This document shows positions 46,267 through 54,945 of a DNA stretch of 64,000 bases, piece by piece. Source of the DNA: Thermoflavifilum sp. (GTDB taxonomy: Bacteria > Bacteroidota > Bacteroidia > Chitinophagales > Chitinophagaceae); the NCBI RefSeq assembly GCF_014961315.1, contig NZ_CP063141.1:248001-312000 (forward strand). The letters are read 5' to 3'. Each line of letters starts with the position of its first letter. Within the stretch, counting starts at the first letter, position 1. A program made the position numbers and the translations under genes. The notes under the pieces are model-generated. The model searched no databases. It had not been told where the DNA came from and worked only from the letters and a program-made list of their open reading frames with translations.

Positions 46267-48888
46267 ATGAGCCATTCTAAAAATACCCTGACACCCCTGA
46301 TGCAACAGCATAAGGCCATCAAGGCCCGCTATCCCGACGCCATCCTTCTGTTTCGGGTGGGCGATTTTTATGAAACCTTCTACGAAGATGCAGTGATTGC
46401 CTCTCAGGTGCTGGGTATCGTACTCACCAAACGCGCTAACGGCGCGGCGGCATCGGTGGATCTGGCCGGGTTCCCCTACCATGCACTCGACACCTATCTG
46501 CATAAGCTGGTCAAGGCCGGCTATCGTGTGGCCGTTTGCGACCAGCTGGAAGATCCCAAACAGGCCAAAGGGGTGGTAAAAAGAGGCGTCACCGAGCTTG
46601 TGACACCCGGTATTGCCCTGCATGAAAAGCTGCTCGAGCACAACGCAAATAATTTCTTAGCGGCTATCCATTTCGGGGAAGCGCAACTCGGACTGGCTTT
46701 TGTGGATGTGTCGACCGGTGAGATGCTGATAGCAGAGGGCGACCAGGAATATGCCGATAAGTTGCTGCAAAGCCTACAACCCGCCGAGGTGGTGTTTTCG
46801 CGTCCCTGGCAACGAACATTCAAGCAGCAGTTCGGACAGCGGTTCTATACCTATCCACTCGAAGAATGGATTTTCAGTTATCCGTATGCCGAAGAACAGC
46901 TCATCAAACATTTTCATACCCACTCCCTGAAAGGTTTCGGCATTGACCATATGCGAGAAGCCATCACAGCCGCCGGAGCTATTCTCCATTACCTGCGGGA
47001 AACCGAACATCCTGACCTGCAACATATCAGTTCCATCCAACGCATCGACCGACAGGATTTTCTCTGGATGGATAAATTCACCCTGCGCAATCTTGAGCTG
47101 GTGGAGCCGCTCTCCGAGCAGAGCCGCAGCCTGCTACAGGTGCTCGACCACACCCTGACGCCCATGGGCGCACGCCTGCTTAAGCGCTGGTTGCTCTTCC
47201 CGTTGCAGGATATTCAGGCTATCAACGAACGACTCGACGCTGTTGAAACGCTGATTAAAGCAGAGGCTGTCCGCCATCAACTGGCCGGCTGGCTCAAGCA
47301 AATGGGAGATGTGGAGCGCCTGGCGGCCCGTATTTCCCTCCGGAAAATCAGCCCCCGTGAAGTATGGCAGCTGGGCAAGAGTATCCGGCTTATGGCTCAG
47401 ATTCAACAGCTATTCCTTTCCCCGGAAGCCTCACCGGTGAATACCAATGTTTACCTGCGGCGCCAGGCCGAACAAATGAATCCCTGTCCCACGCTGGTTC
47501 AACAAATTTTCCATACCCTGGTGGAAAACCCGCCGGCTACCAGCAATAAAGGTGGACTGATCCGGGAAGGGGTACATGCCGAATTAGACGAACTCCGTCA
47601 TCTGGTGCACAGCGGCAAAACTTACCTGCAGGAGCTTCAGCAAAGAGAAGCCGAACGTACCGGTATTTCTTCCCTGAAAATCGGCTATAACAGCGTGTTT
47701 GGCTACTATCTGGAGGTAACCCACGCCCACCGCCATAAGGTACCGGCCGACTGGATCCGTAAACAAACCCTCACCAACGCCGAGCGGTATGTGACGCCCG
47801 AGTTGAAATCGTACGAAGAAAAGATCCTGGGCGCGGAAGAAAAAATCCTGCTGCTCGAACAACAAATCTTCGACGCACTCGTGCAGCACATGCACGACTA
47901 TCTCCCCGCCCTGCAGGCAAACGCTCAGGTCATAGCCCGGCTTGATTGTATTTTGTGCTTTGCCGAAAACGCCCTTCGCTTTCACTACCGTCGCCCCGAA
48001 TTACACGAAGGAGAGCAATTAGAAATCCGTGAAGGACGCCATCCCGTCATCGAACAAAGCCTGAAACCCGGCGAGAGCTTTATTCCCAACGACCTTTACT
48101 TAGATTGCTCCACCCAGCAAATCATTATCCTCACCGGCCCCAACATGAGCGGGAAGTCGGCCCTGCTGCGACAAACCGCGTTGATCACGCTCATGGCCCA
48201 CGCCGGCAGCTTTGTGCCCGCCAGCTCGGCTAAGATCAGCCTCACCGATAAAATCTTCACCCGTGTGGGCGCTTCCGATAACCTCAGCGGCGGTGAATCG
48301 ACCTTCATGGTGGAGATGAACGAAACGGCCAGCATCATCCACAATTTCACCCAGCGCAGCCTGGTGATTCTCGACGAAATCGGCCGGGGCACCAGTACCT
48401 ACGATGGCATATCCATCGCCTGGAGCATCGTGGAATACCTGCACCATGGCACACCTCATCATCCCAAAACCCTGTTCGCTACCCATTACCATGAACTCAA
48501 TGAACTGGAAAACCTGCTCGAGCGCGTAAAAAATTACCACATCACGCATACCGAGGCGGGCAATAAAATCATCTTCCTGCGTAAACTCGCCCCCGGCGGC
48601 AGCCGACATAGCTTCGGGATACACGTTGCCAGAATGGCAGGCATGCCACCTCAGCTGGTAAAACGTGCCGAAGAAATCTTACACCAACTGGAAAGCAAGC
48701 ATCCCGACCCAAAGTCCATCACCCGGCAAATTCAGCCGGAACCTTCCTACCAGCTCAGCATATTTGACGAACAAACGGTGATCTTTCAACAAATCCGGGA
48801 CTTGCTTGCCGGCATCGATATTAACCGTCTTACCCCTGTGGAAGCCCTCCTGAAACTGAATGAAATCAAAAAGCTACTTCGCGAATAA
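46267..48888 (+). CDS. mutS: DNA mismatch repair protein MutS
   Basis: Recognises mismatches and starts repair. Domain I mismatch-binding motif GDFYETFYEDA (Phe-x-Glu) near residue 35, connector and lever domains, clamp, then the ATPase: Walker A TGPNMSGKSALLRQ (about 624), FMVEMNETASIIHN, Walker B LVILDEIGRGTSTYDG and FATHYHELNELE. Length 873 aa is normal and the C-terminal dimerisation helix is present (RLTPVEALLKLNEIKKLL). Confidence 0.96.
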   Translation: MSHSKNTLTPLMQQHKAIKARYPDAILLFRVGDFYETFYEDAVIASQVLGIVLTKRANGAAASVDLAGFPYHALDTYLHKLVKAGYRVAVCDQLEDPKQAKGVVKRGVTELVTPGIALHEKLLEHNANNFLAAIHFGEAQLGLAFVDVSTGEMLIAEGDQEYADKLLQSLQPAEVVFSRPWQRTFKQQFGQRFYTYPLEEWIFSYPYAEEQLIKHFHTHSLKGFGIDHMREAITAAGAILHYLRETEHPDLQHISSIQRIDRQDFLWMDKFTLRNLELVEPLSEQSRSLLQVLDHTLTPMGARLLKRWLLFPLQDIQAINERLDAVETLIKAEAVRHQLAGWLKQMGDVERLAARISLRKISPREVWQLGKSIRLMAQIQQLFLSPEASPVNTNVYLRRQAEQMNPCPTLVQQIFHTLVENPPATSNKGGLIREGVHAELDELRHLVHSGKTYLQELQQREAERTGISSLKIGYNSVFGYYLEVTHAHRHKVPADWIRKQTLTNAERYVTPELKSYEEKILGAEEKILLLEQQIFDALVQHMHDYLPALQANAQVIARLDCILCFAENALRFHYRRPELHEGEQLEIREGRHPVIEQSLKPGESFIPNDLYLDCSTQQIIILTGPNMSGKSALLRQTALITLMAHAGSFVPASSAKISLTDKIFTRVGASDNLSGGESTFMVEMNETASIIHNFTQRSLVILDEIGRGTSTYDGISIAWSIVEYLHHGTPHHPKTLFATHYHELNELENLLERVKNYHITHTEAGNKIIFLRKLAPGGSRHSFGIHVARMAGMPPQLVKRAEEILHQLESKHPDPKSITRQIQPEPSYQLSIFDEQTVIFQQIRDLLAGIDINRLTPVEALLKLNEIKKLLRE

Positions 48889-48981
48889 TACCCTGATATT
48901 TTGTCGTTATCTACCCGTGGTATGGTTATTGTCGACATTATCGTACATCAATCAATTTTTTATTCATTAAAATTTTTTATC

Positions 48982-49461
48982 ATGAAAGCAAATATCGGCA
49001 TCCCCGAAAAAAATCTGCAGGAAGAAGCTAAATTATTAAACACCCTCCTGGCCGATGAAACCGTCCTGTATATTAAAACCCGTAATTACCACTGGAACTT
49101 AGAAAGCAGGAGTTTTGCAGAGATTCATCGTTTTCTGGAAGAACAATATACCGAACTGGCCGGCATGATCGATGCCCTGGCCGAACGCATCCGTCAATTA
49201 GGGCATTATGCTGTGGCTACGCTGGAAGATTATCTGAAACTTACCAATCTCACCGAAGGGCAGGCGGGTGAAACACAGGAAAAAGCCTTACAAATTCTGT
49301 TAGACGACCACGAAACCCTGATCCGGGAAATTCGTAAGATGGCCAGGGAAGTTGATGAAAAACATGAAGATGCTGGCACGAATGATTTCCTGGTGGGCCT
49401 GATGGAAAAGCACGAAAAAATGGCCTGGATGCTGCGCAGCTATTTGCCCGAGAAAAAGTAA
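48982..49461 (+). CDS. dps: Dps-family ferritin-like DNA-protecting protein
   Basis: Dodecameric iron-storing protein that protects DNA from oxidative damage. Start at ATG 48982 (MKANIGIPEKNLQEEAKLLN), where the family begins; a longer frame from 48901 reads through non-coding-like sequence. Ferroxidase ligands: His in YIKTRNYHWNLES, and Asp/Glu in GMIDALAERIRQLG. Length 159 aa is typical. The AT-rich stretch before it shows no exact -7 element, so it may use another sigma factor. The stop is one base from the convergent kdsA stop. Confidence 0.88.
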   Translation: MKANIGIPEKNLQEEAKLLNTLLADETVLYIKTRNYHWNLESRSFAEIHRFLEEQYTELAGMIDALAERIRQLGHYAVATLEDYLKLTNLTEGQAGETQEKALQILLDDHETLIREIRKMAREVDEKHEDAGTNDFLVGLMEKHEKMAWMLRSYLPEKK

Positions 49462-49462
49462 T

Positions 49463-50302
49463 TCATTCCGGGACAATCGCTTTTCTGATGCGCACCAGCT
49501 GTTCAAGCAAGGGTTCCAGGTGATGCAGGGCCAGCATGTTGGCACCGTCCGACAGGGCCCGGGCCGGCTCGGGATGCGTTTCAATGAAGATGCCATCGGC
49601 TCCGGTGGCTATGGCCGCCCGGGCGATGGTTTCGATAAGCTGCGGCCGCCCGCCCGTAACCCCTCCCGCCTGATTGGGTTGTTGCAACGAATGGGTGCAA
49701 TCGACTACCACCGGCACGCCGGCTGCCTGCATGATGGGAACATTCCGAAAATCGACCACCAGATCGCCGTAGCCAAACATGGCGCCCCGCTCGGTGAGCA
49801 GGATGCGATTATTGCCCGTCTGTCGTACTTTTTCCGCTGCGAAATGCATGGCCTCGCCACTCACAAACTGGCCTTTTTTGATGTTCACCACTTTGCCTGT
49901 GGCTCCTGCTGCCTGCAGCAGCTCAGTTTGCCTGCAGAGAAAGGCCGGAATCTGCAATACATCCACATAAGTCGCTGCCATGGCTGCCTCGGGCGGGGTG
50001 TGGATATCGGTGAGCACCGGCACCTGAAACTGCTGCCTCACCTTACGCAGGAGTTCCAGGGCCTGTTCATCGCCAATGCCTGTGAAGGCATCGGCCCGGG
50101 TGCGGTTGGCCTTTCGATAAGAGGACTTGAAGATATACGGAATGCCCAGGCGCTTGCAGATGCGCTTTACCTCGCCGGCTACGGTTTCGAGTAATGCCTC
50201 ATTTTCTACCACACAGGGACCCGCAATAAGAAAAAACATGCGCGGATCATAGTCCTGCCCCTCAAACAAAAACGCGATAGGGGTGATGCGTTCGTTGACC
50301 AT
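49463..50302 (-). CDS. kdsA: 3-deoxy-8-phosphooctulonate synthase
   Basis: Condenses arabinose-5-phosphate with phosphoenolpyruvate to KDO-8-phosphate for lipopolysaccharide. Hallmarks: FFLIAGPCVVENE, YIFKSSYRKANRTR, PVLTDIHTPPEA, NIKKGQFVSGEAM, LTERGAMFGYGDLVVDFRN and the C-terminal FIETHPEPARALSDGANM. Length 279 aa. The ATG at 50302 lies only five bases from a -7 element, so the mRNA would be leaderless or translation might start at the ATG ending at 50239. Confidence 0.94.
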   Translation of the reverse strand: MVNERITPIAFLFEGQDYDPRMFFLIAGPCVVENEALLETVAGEVKRICKRLGIPYIFKSSYRKANRTRADAFTGIGDEQALELLRKVRQQFQVPVLTDIHTPPEAAMAATYVDVLQIPAFLCRQTELLQAAGATGKVVNIKKGQFVSGEAMHFAAEKVRQTGNNRILLTERGAMFGYGDLVVDFRNVPIMQAAGVPVVVDCTHSLQQPNQAGGVTGGRPQLIETIARAAIATGADGIFIETHPEPARALSDGANMLALHHLEPLLEQLVRIRKAIVPE

Positions 50303-50307
50303 GAACG

Positions 50308-50315
50308 CAAACCTA
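50308..50315 (-). promoter_or_regulatory. Promoter of kdsA (TTG-N21-TAGGTTTG)
   Basis: Exact TAnnTTTG match with a TTG 21 bases upstream on the minus strand; ends five bases before the kdsA ATG. Confidence 0.45.
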
Positions 50316-50405
50316 AAACCTTTTCACCGTTCCACGCAACTTTCATTTTTTCGGAATCTAAAAATCCAACAATTTGCAACAGATTTTTTACTACACTACA
50401 CGATC

Positions 50406-51365
50406 ATGCCTGCCAAAGAACGCATCCTGGTCATCGGGGCCTGCGGTCAGATTGGGGTGGAACTCACGCTGGCCCTGCGTAAAATCTACGAACCCCAGCA
50501 TGTTATTGCCGCCGATCTGCGCGATGAACATCCCCTGTTAAAGGGCACCGGCCCCTACGTGACGCTCGACGTGATGAACCGCGAGATGCTGCATGTGCTG
50601 GTCATCCGCCACCACATCACCCAGATCTATCATCTGGCGGCCATCCTGTCGGCTACGGCCGAGAAAAATCCGGCGCTGGCCTGGCATATCAACATGCAAA
50701 GCCTGATCCACGTGCTGGAAATCGCTCGCGAAGAAAACCTGCACAAGGTGTACTGGCCCAGTTCCATTGCCGTATTCGGAAAAGGCGCACCCCGACTGCA
50801 AACGCCCCAGCACACCATTTTAGAGCCCACCACGGCCTACGGCATCAGCAAGCTGGCCGGCGAACGCTGGTGCGAGTATTATCATGAACGTTATGGAGTG
50901 GATGTACGGAGTCTGCGCTATCCCGGACTCATCAGCTATAAATCATCGCCGGGCGGAGGTACCACCGATTACGCTATCGAAATGTTTCAGGCCGCCGTGG
51001 ATAGCCGGAAATACTGCTGCCCGCTGGCCGCCGACACCCGACTGCCCATGATGTATATGCCCGATGCCATCCGGGCTACCATCGAGCTCATGGAAGCACC
51101 GGCCGATCGCATCTCGCTGCATAGCAGCTATAATATCCACGCCTTTCAATTTTCACCCGCCGAGCTGGCAGCGGCCATCCAGCAGCATATCCCGGGATTT
51201 GTCGTGTGCTATCGTCCCGACTTTCGCCAGCAGATTGCCGAAAGCTGGCCTGAAAGTGTGGACGACCACCTGGCAAGAAACGACTGGGACTGGAAACCAG
51301 CTTTCGACCTGGAAACGATGACCAGGGATATGCTACAAAACCTGCAACAGCTGAAGAAACGATAA
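50406..51365 (+). CDS. SDR-type L-threonine 3-dehydrogenase / NAD-dependent epimerase
   Basis: Extended short-chain dehydrogenase of 319 aa. Rossmann motif VIGACGQIGVELTLAL, catalytic Tyr145-x3-Lys149 (TAYGISKLAGE), and SSPGGGTTDYAIEMF, which marks the bacterial SDR-type threonine dehydrogenases that oxidise L-threonine to 2-amino-3-ketobutyrate. I start at ATG 50406 (PAKERILVIGACGQIG); the frame runs upstream over the kdsA start and promoter but looks non-coding there. Partner kbl is not in the window. Confidence 0.82.
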   Translation: MPAKERILVIGACGQIGVELTLALRKIYEPQHVIAADLRDEHPLLKGTGPYVTLDVMNREMLHVLVIRHHITQIYHLAAILSATAEKNPALAWHINMQSLIHVLEIAREENLHKVYWPSSIAVFGKGAPRLQTPQHTILEPTTAYGISKLAGERWCEYYHERYGVDVRSLRYPGLISYKSSPGGGTTDYAIEMFQAAVDSRKYCCPLAADTRLPMMYMPDAIRATIELMEAPADRISLHSSYNIHAFQFSPAELAAAIQQHIPGFVVCYRPDFRQQIAESWPESVDDHLARNDWDWKPAFDLETMTRDMLQNLQQLKKR

Positions 51366-51381
51366 TGGAAATACAGGAGAG

Positions 51382-52107
51382 CTATTGCTCCAGACCCAGC
51401 ACGTCTGCCATCGTGAAAATACCCTTTTTGCCGCGTACCCATTCGGCAGCCATTACCGCGCCAAGGGCAAAGCCTTCCCGCGAATGAGCCGTGTGCTTAA
51501 TTTGAATATCATCGATGGCCGACATATAACTTACTTCATGAATGCCGGGTACCGGGTCCACCCTTTCGGAAATGATGGAAAGCTCATCGGGCTGCTGTGC
51601 CGGATGGTTGACCCATCGCTTTTTCCAACCGATACGCTGCAGAATCTGCTGAGCCAGGGTGATGGCCGTACCACTGGGAGCATCCTTCTTCTGGGTGTGA
51701 TGCACCTCACGAATCTGCACGTCGTATTGCGGATAGGCAGACATGAGCTGCGCCAGGTATTTGTTTAAAGCAAAAAACAAATTCACACCCAGACTGAAAT
51801 TTGAGGCGTAAAGCAGGGTTTGATGCTTCTCAAGACATCGGGTTTCCACCTCCTGCCAGCGATGCAGCCAGCCCGTGGTACCGCACACCACCGGCACGCC
51901 AGCTTCAAAACAGGCTACGATATTGTCGACGGCCGATTCGGGTGAAGTGAATTCAATGGCCACATCGGCATCAGATAGTTTTTCGGGCTTCAGCCATTCC
52001 TCCCGGTTGTGCAAATCTACCCGACACAAAATGGTATGCCCACGTTGCAGGGCAATGGATTCGATAGCCCGGCCCATCTTGCCGTATCCAATAAGTGCAA
52101 TTTTCAC
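51382..52107 (-). CDS. dapB: 4-hydroxy-tetrahydrodipicolinate reductase
   Basis: NAD(P)H-dependent reductase of lysine and peptidoglycan precursor synthesis. Start is the GTG at 52107 (KIALIGYGKMGRAI, the cofactor loop); an upstream ATG at 52158 lies before the promoter element and is excluded. Motifs: DVAIEFTSPES, VCGTTGW, ASNFSLGVNLFFAL and VREVHHTQKKDAPSGTA-like catalytic His/Lys (here QIREVHHTQKKDAPSGTA). Length 241 aa. It is the last housekeeping gene before the AT-rich RHS region. Confidence 0.93.
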   Translation of the reverse strand: MKIALIGYGKMGRAIESIALQRGHTILCRVDLHNREEWLKPEKLSDADVAIEFTSPESAVDNIVACFEAGVPVVCGTTGWLHRWQEVETRCLEKHQTLLYASNFSLGVNLFFALNKYLAQLMSAYPQYDVQIREVHHTQKKDAPSGTAITLAQQILQRIGWKKRWVNHPAQQPDELSIISERVDPVPGIHEVSYMSAIDDIQIKHTAHSREGFALGAVMAAEWVRGKKGIFTMADVLGLEQ

Positions 52108-52133
52108 GAGAAAAAGATTTTCAACGAATGGCT

Positions 52134-52141
52134 CAAAGATA
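52134..52141 (-). promoter_or_regulatory. -7 element (TATCTTTG) of dapB
   Basis: Exact TAnnTTTG match on the minus strand, 26 bases before the GTG at 52107; it decides the start. Confidence 0.5.
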
Positions 52142-52302
52142 CAGTTTAAAACATACATCCGTGTGTGATATCGCAACGCTCAGTAAGTTTCAACAGAAGT
52201 GTCCGCCAGTAATTTTTTCTTTATTCTTTTTTTCTTTCATAGTTCTTATTTCTTTTACCTCAACTCGAACGTTTATGATTGGCTCATCAGTCTACATTTT
52301 AC

Positions 52303-52749
52303 TTACTTGTTCATTGCATTGATTTTTATTATTAATTTTTCTCTTATCATCTGTGTTATCAAAAATGTAGTTACTAATGCAGTATCTGTAACAATGGAAT
52401 CTAATGGTCTTTTTTCTTCAAAACCTGCTTGCCAATACATAAATAGAATAAATAGAATACTGATTATTACCCATTCTATAATTAACACTATCCTCAAATA
52501 TTCGATATTGGGAATAATCAATATCAAATCTAATAATACTAATGGAAATAATAACCCAATCCAAAATATTTTGCTAAATAAAATCCCTACAAATATTAGA
52601 TAAGCAATAAATAAAGATGCTGGAATTAATTCCGAAATATCTTTAACTAGACTTAAATCATCTGAATGAGTTATACCATAAATACATACTACAACAAATA
52701 CACCCAATATATTAATCCAATTTGTAAATAATACTTTTAATGCTTTCAT
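52303..52749 (-). CDS. Small membrane protein, candidate immunity protein of RHS cassette 3
   Basis: A 148-aa, strongly hydrophobic protein with about four membrane helices (VLFTNWINILGVFVVVCIYG, LFIAYLIFVGILFSKIFWIG, LVLLDLILIIP, IVLIIEWVIISILFILFMYW) and a cytosolic-looking tail. No family recognised. It starts one base after the stop of the RHS gene on the same strand and is AT-rich like the rest of the cassette region, which is the usual place for an immunity gene. Immunity function is inferred from position only. Confidence 0.55.
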   Translation of the reverse strand: MKALKVLFTNWINILGVFVVVCIYGITHSDDLSLVKDISELIPASLFIAYLIFVGILFSKIFWIGLLFPLVLLDLILIIPNIEYLRIVLIIEWVIISILFILFMYWQAGFEEKRPLDSIVTDTALVTTFLITQMIREKLIIKINAMNK

Positions 52750-52750
52750 A

Positions 52751-53779
52751 TTATTTGGTTGTTGGTTTTGACCGCATCATTTCATTCCACTGAGAAATAC
52801 TATATGTTCTTGCCTTATCCCCGGATCCAACTCTAACTCCCGTAAACCCACCCTCTGAATCCATTGTTATAGTAAAATCAGCAGACATCATTTTTCTATC
52901 AGTATCACCAATCAAGCTTAAAACAGTTCCTATTGCCGGACTAACGCCTATAAATAATCGATTACCCTTTGTGTCCCCAATAAGGGTCTCTGCTGCAGGG
53001 AAAGCATCGCCGGTTTGATTAACAATTACCCTAAAAGTTCCAGCTTTTTCGTTTTCAATCAATGCAAACCTAGTATGTACATCTATATCTGGTGCCATAG
53101 GTACTAATGGATTAGATCCTGCCATAACTGTTGTAAATGTAACTATACTATTCCCATTTTTATCAGCCGCATGAGTGAAACATTTAATGTATGCCTTATC
53201 ATTCTTAGTAGCATTAGCTCTCCCAAGATCTGGATGATAACTATCATCACTCCACACATTGCCGGCATTATAAGTTCTGGCACTTGGATCTACTGTGAAT
53301 CTGTGTGCAAGTCTTGAAGTTACATATTGTGCTGTTGATGTTGAATAAGTCCTATCATCCCCATGAAATCCACCACCAAAGTATTCAAATGGGGCAAAAG
53401 AACGTATATAGATTGGATGCGGACAATCCCCCTCCGGATCACTCCACATCACCAGATTATCTTCATTCGCTGCATATCCGCTTTCCTCTACATCTGGCTT
53501 CGGATCTATCTGCCACCATCTCCCTATCTGCACATCTAATCCCCTGTACCTCGCCGTATATACATCAAGCCCCGACCCATCAGCAAACTCCTTCTCATTC
53601 AATTCCATGCCATTATACCTGTACCTGTTCTCCAGCCGACCCATGGCTCGGTCGCTGATCCCGACCATCTCCAGTCCATAGGGATAGTAATGATCCTCCG
53701 CTAATAAAGGACCCGGCCTGTGGTGCACCACCAGCTGGTCAAAGAACTTCTCCCCCGGGGTGAAACGATATCCTGCCAA
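52751..53779 (-). CDS. RHS-core C-terminal fragment with variable tip (cassette 3)
   Basis: A 342-aa truncated RHS protein. Residues about 12-115 are RHS-associated core: HYYPYGLEMVGISDRA, RYRYNGMELNEKEFADG, YTARYRGLDVQIGRWWQIDP and ENLVMWSDPEGD-like (NLVMWSDPEGD). From there a different, unnamed domain (FGGGFHGDDRTYSTS ... TFTTVMAGSNPLVPMAPDID, TGDAFPAAETLIGDTKGNRL) forms the tip. The YD-repeat shell and any secretion domain are missing: the open frame begins at a TTG and is preceded by an in-frame TAG. It therefore looks like a displaced tip, not a full toxin gene. Confidence 0.7.
   Translation of the reverse strand: MAGYRFTPGEKFFDQLVVHHRPGPLLAEDHYYPYGLEMVGISDRAMGRLENRYRYNGMELNEKEFADGSGLDVYTARYRGLDVQIGRWWQIDPKPDVEESGYAANEDNLVMWSDPEGDCPHPIYIRSFAPFEYFGGGFHGDDRTYSTSTAQYVTSRLAHRFTVDPSARTYNAGNVWSDDSYHPDLGRANATKNDKAYIKCFTHAADKNGNSIVTFTTVMAGSNPLVPMAPDIDVHTRFALIENEKAGTFRVIVNQTGDAFPAAETLIGDTKGNRLFIGVSPAIGTVLSLIGDTDRKMMSADFTITMDSEGGFTGVRVGSGDKARTYSISQWNEMMRSKPTTK
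53421..53747 (-). repeat. RHS-core direct repeat, copy A (327 bp)
   Basis: 327 bases nearly identical to 56773-57099 (about nine mismatches by eye, no indel). Identity starts abruptly at GGACAATCCC and ends at AAAGAAC, so the flanks are unrelated. Confidence 0.9.
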
Positions 53780-53868
53780 CTGCTGCTACCCACCTACATC
53801 CCACTCAATCCATCACTACCTTCAACTCCTTCCCTCGTTCCCCTATCTCAAAAGCAAATCTGTTCATG

Positions 53869-54486
53869 TCACCATATCTCCCGCTCATCCTGCCATGGCA
53901 CTACATCTATCCATCCTCTATTCTTCCCGCTTAATACATCCGATAAATACTTGTCTAAAAACTCGCTGTATTTCCTTAAACTCAACCTTATCCGATCTTT
54001 GTTCCTGAGATCATAATTCCGATTCGCCGCCCTTATCTCCTGCAGCTCCTCAGTCGGATGTTCAAAATCTGATATCTTGTCAAGAATGGAGAGATATTCA
54101 TTATGCTCTTCATCAGACATAGACGGAGTAAACAACTTCTCATACAATTCTTTCTTCCGTCTGATTATCTCAGGATCAATTTGCCTGTTATATTTGGCAT
54201 TGTATATCTCAATTATCTCTGTCAACTTCAACCCTTCCTCCTTCCACGGCGGTAGGTAGGCGTACACTCTTAAAAAACAATCATCTTCATGCTCCTGATA
54301 TCCACCATCTACGTTAAACCTAAATCCAATAAATTCATTATTATAATAAAGATTGCGTTTATATAGCCAATGGTCCTTGACATGTGGTCCATTAAATTTA
54401 TATTTATCAAACAATACCTTTCCATATTCCCTGATATCTGACTTAAATTCACTTATAGTATAATCATCTTCTCTTTTCATATCCAT
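53869..54486 (-). CDS. Hypothetical protein, candidate immunity protein of RHS cassette 2
   Basis: A 205-aa soluble, acidic protein rich in charged and aromatic residues (KDHWLYKRNLYYNNEFIGFR, DDCFLRVYAYLPPWKEEGLK, GWIDVVPWQDEREIW). No signal peptide, no membrane helix and no family I recognise. It begins three bases after the stop of the toxin-like fragment on the same strand, the position expected for its immunity partner. The gene is AT-rich. Confidence 0.55.
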   Translation of the reverse strand: MDMKREDDYTISEFKSDIREYGKVLFDKYKFNGPHVKDHWLYKRNLYYNNEFIGFRFNVDGGYQEHEDDCFLRVYAYLPPWKEEGLKLTEIIEIYNAKYNRQIDPEIIRRKKELYEKLFTPSMSDEEHNEYLSILDKISDFEHPTEELQEIRAANRNYDLRNKDRIRLSLRKYSEFLDKYLSDVLSGKNRGWIDVVPWQDEREIW

Positions 54487-54489
54487 ATT

Positions 54490-54780
54490 TTATTTTTTAA
54501 ATTTACTTAAATCAATCGTGCCCGTTTTAGTATCTATCACTTCTTCTATCTTCTTGCCCAGTTTACTTTCTATCCACTCAATTTCCTTAGCAAATGTACT
54601 CTCTCTGGCTTTCTCATTCACTTTTATTATTTCTTTATACTTCACCGGATCCGTCACAAACCGGAATATCTCTCCTTTATTCCACGCATCTTCTAAAAAG
54701 GGTACATTGTATTCTTTAAAGGCATCTTTTGCTGTATTCCACGAATGAGGCGATACATTCAACATCTCCACACCTTCCAT
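54490..54780 (-). CDS. Polymorphic-toxin C-terminal fragment (cassette 2)
   Basis: A 96-aa frame (MLNVSPHSWNTAKDAFKEYN ... FRFVTDPVKYKEI ... GTIDLSKFKK) with the look of a toxin tip: an NVS-x2-W ... N-x2-FL-x2-A-x3-G pattern seen in contact-dependent toxins. In-frame codons continue upstream without an ATG (VGKQVDNRVANIYKAEL) to a TAA at 54832-54834, beyond which RHS-like coding resumes. So this is probably the stranded 3' part of a longer gene. Toxicity is not shown. Confidence 0.5.
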   Translation of the reverse strand: MEGVEMLNVSPHSWNTAKDAFKEYNVPFLEDAWNKGEIFRFVTDPVKYKEIIKVNEKARESTFAKEIEWIESKLGKKIEEVIDTKTGTIDLSKFKK

Positions 54781-54831
54781 TAACTCTGCTTTGTATATAT
54801 TTGCTACTCTATTATCTACCTGCTTTCCAAC

Positions 54832-54930
54832 TTATTCCCCGAATGCACCCCCTCCTCTACATACCCCCAGCCGCTGCATACCATACATATAAAACTCTTT
54901 GGCGAATAAACTATCATTTTGATTTATCAT
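54832..54930 (-). pseudogene. RHS fragment upstream of an in-frame stop (cassette 2)
   Basis: A 32-codon frame (MINQNDSLFAKEFYMYGMQR, then LGVCRGGGAFGE and TAA) in the same frame as the toxin fragment at 54490-54780. FYMYGMQRLG is a common RHS/YD-repeat phrase. The core region present in the other two cassettes is absent, so the stretch is a deletion remnant with a nonsense codon. Confidence 0.5.
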
Positions 54931-54945
54931 CTAACAAGAATGCTA

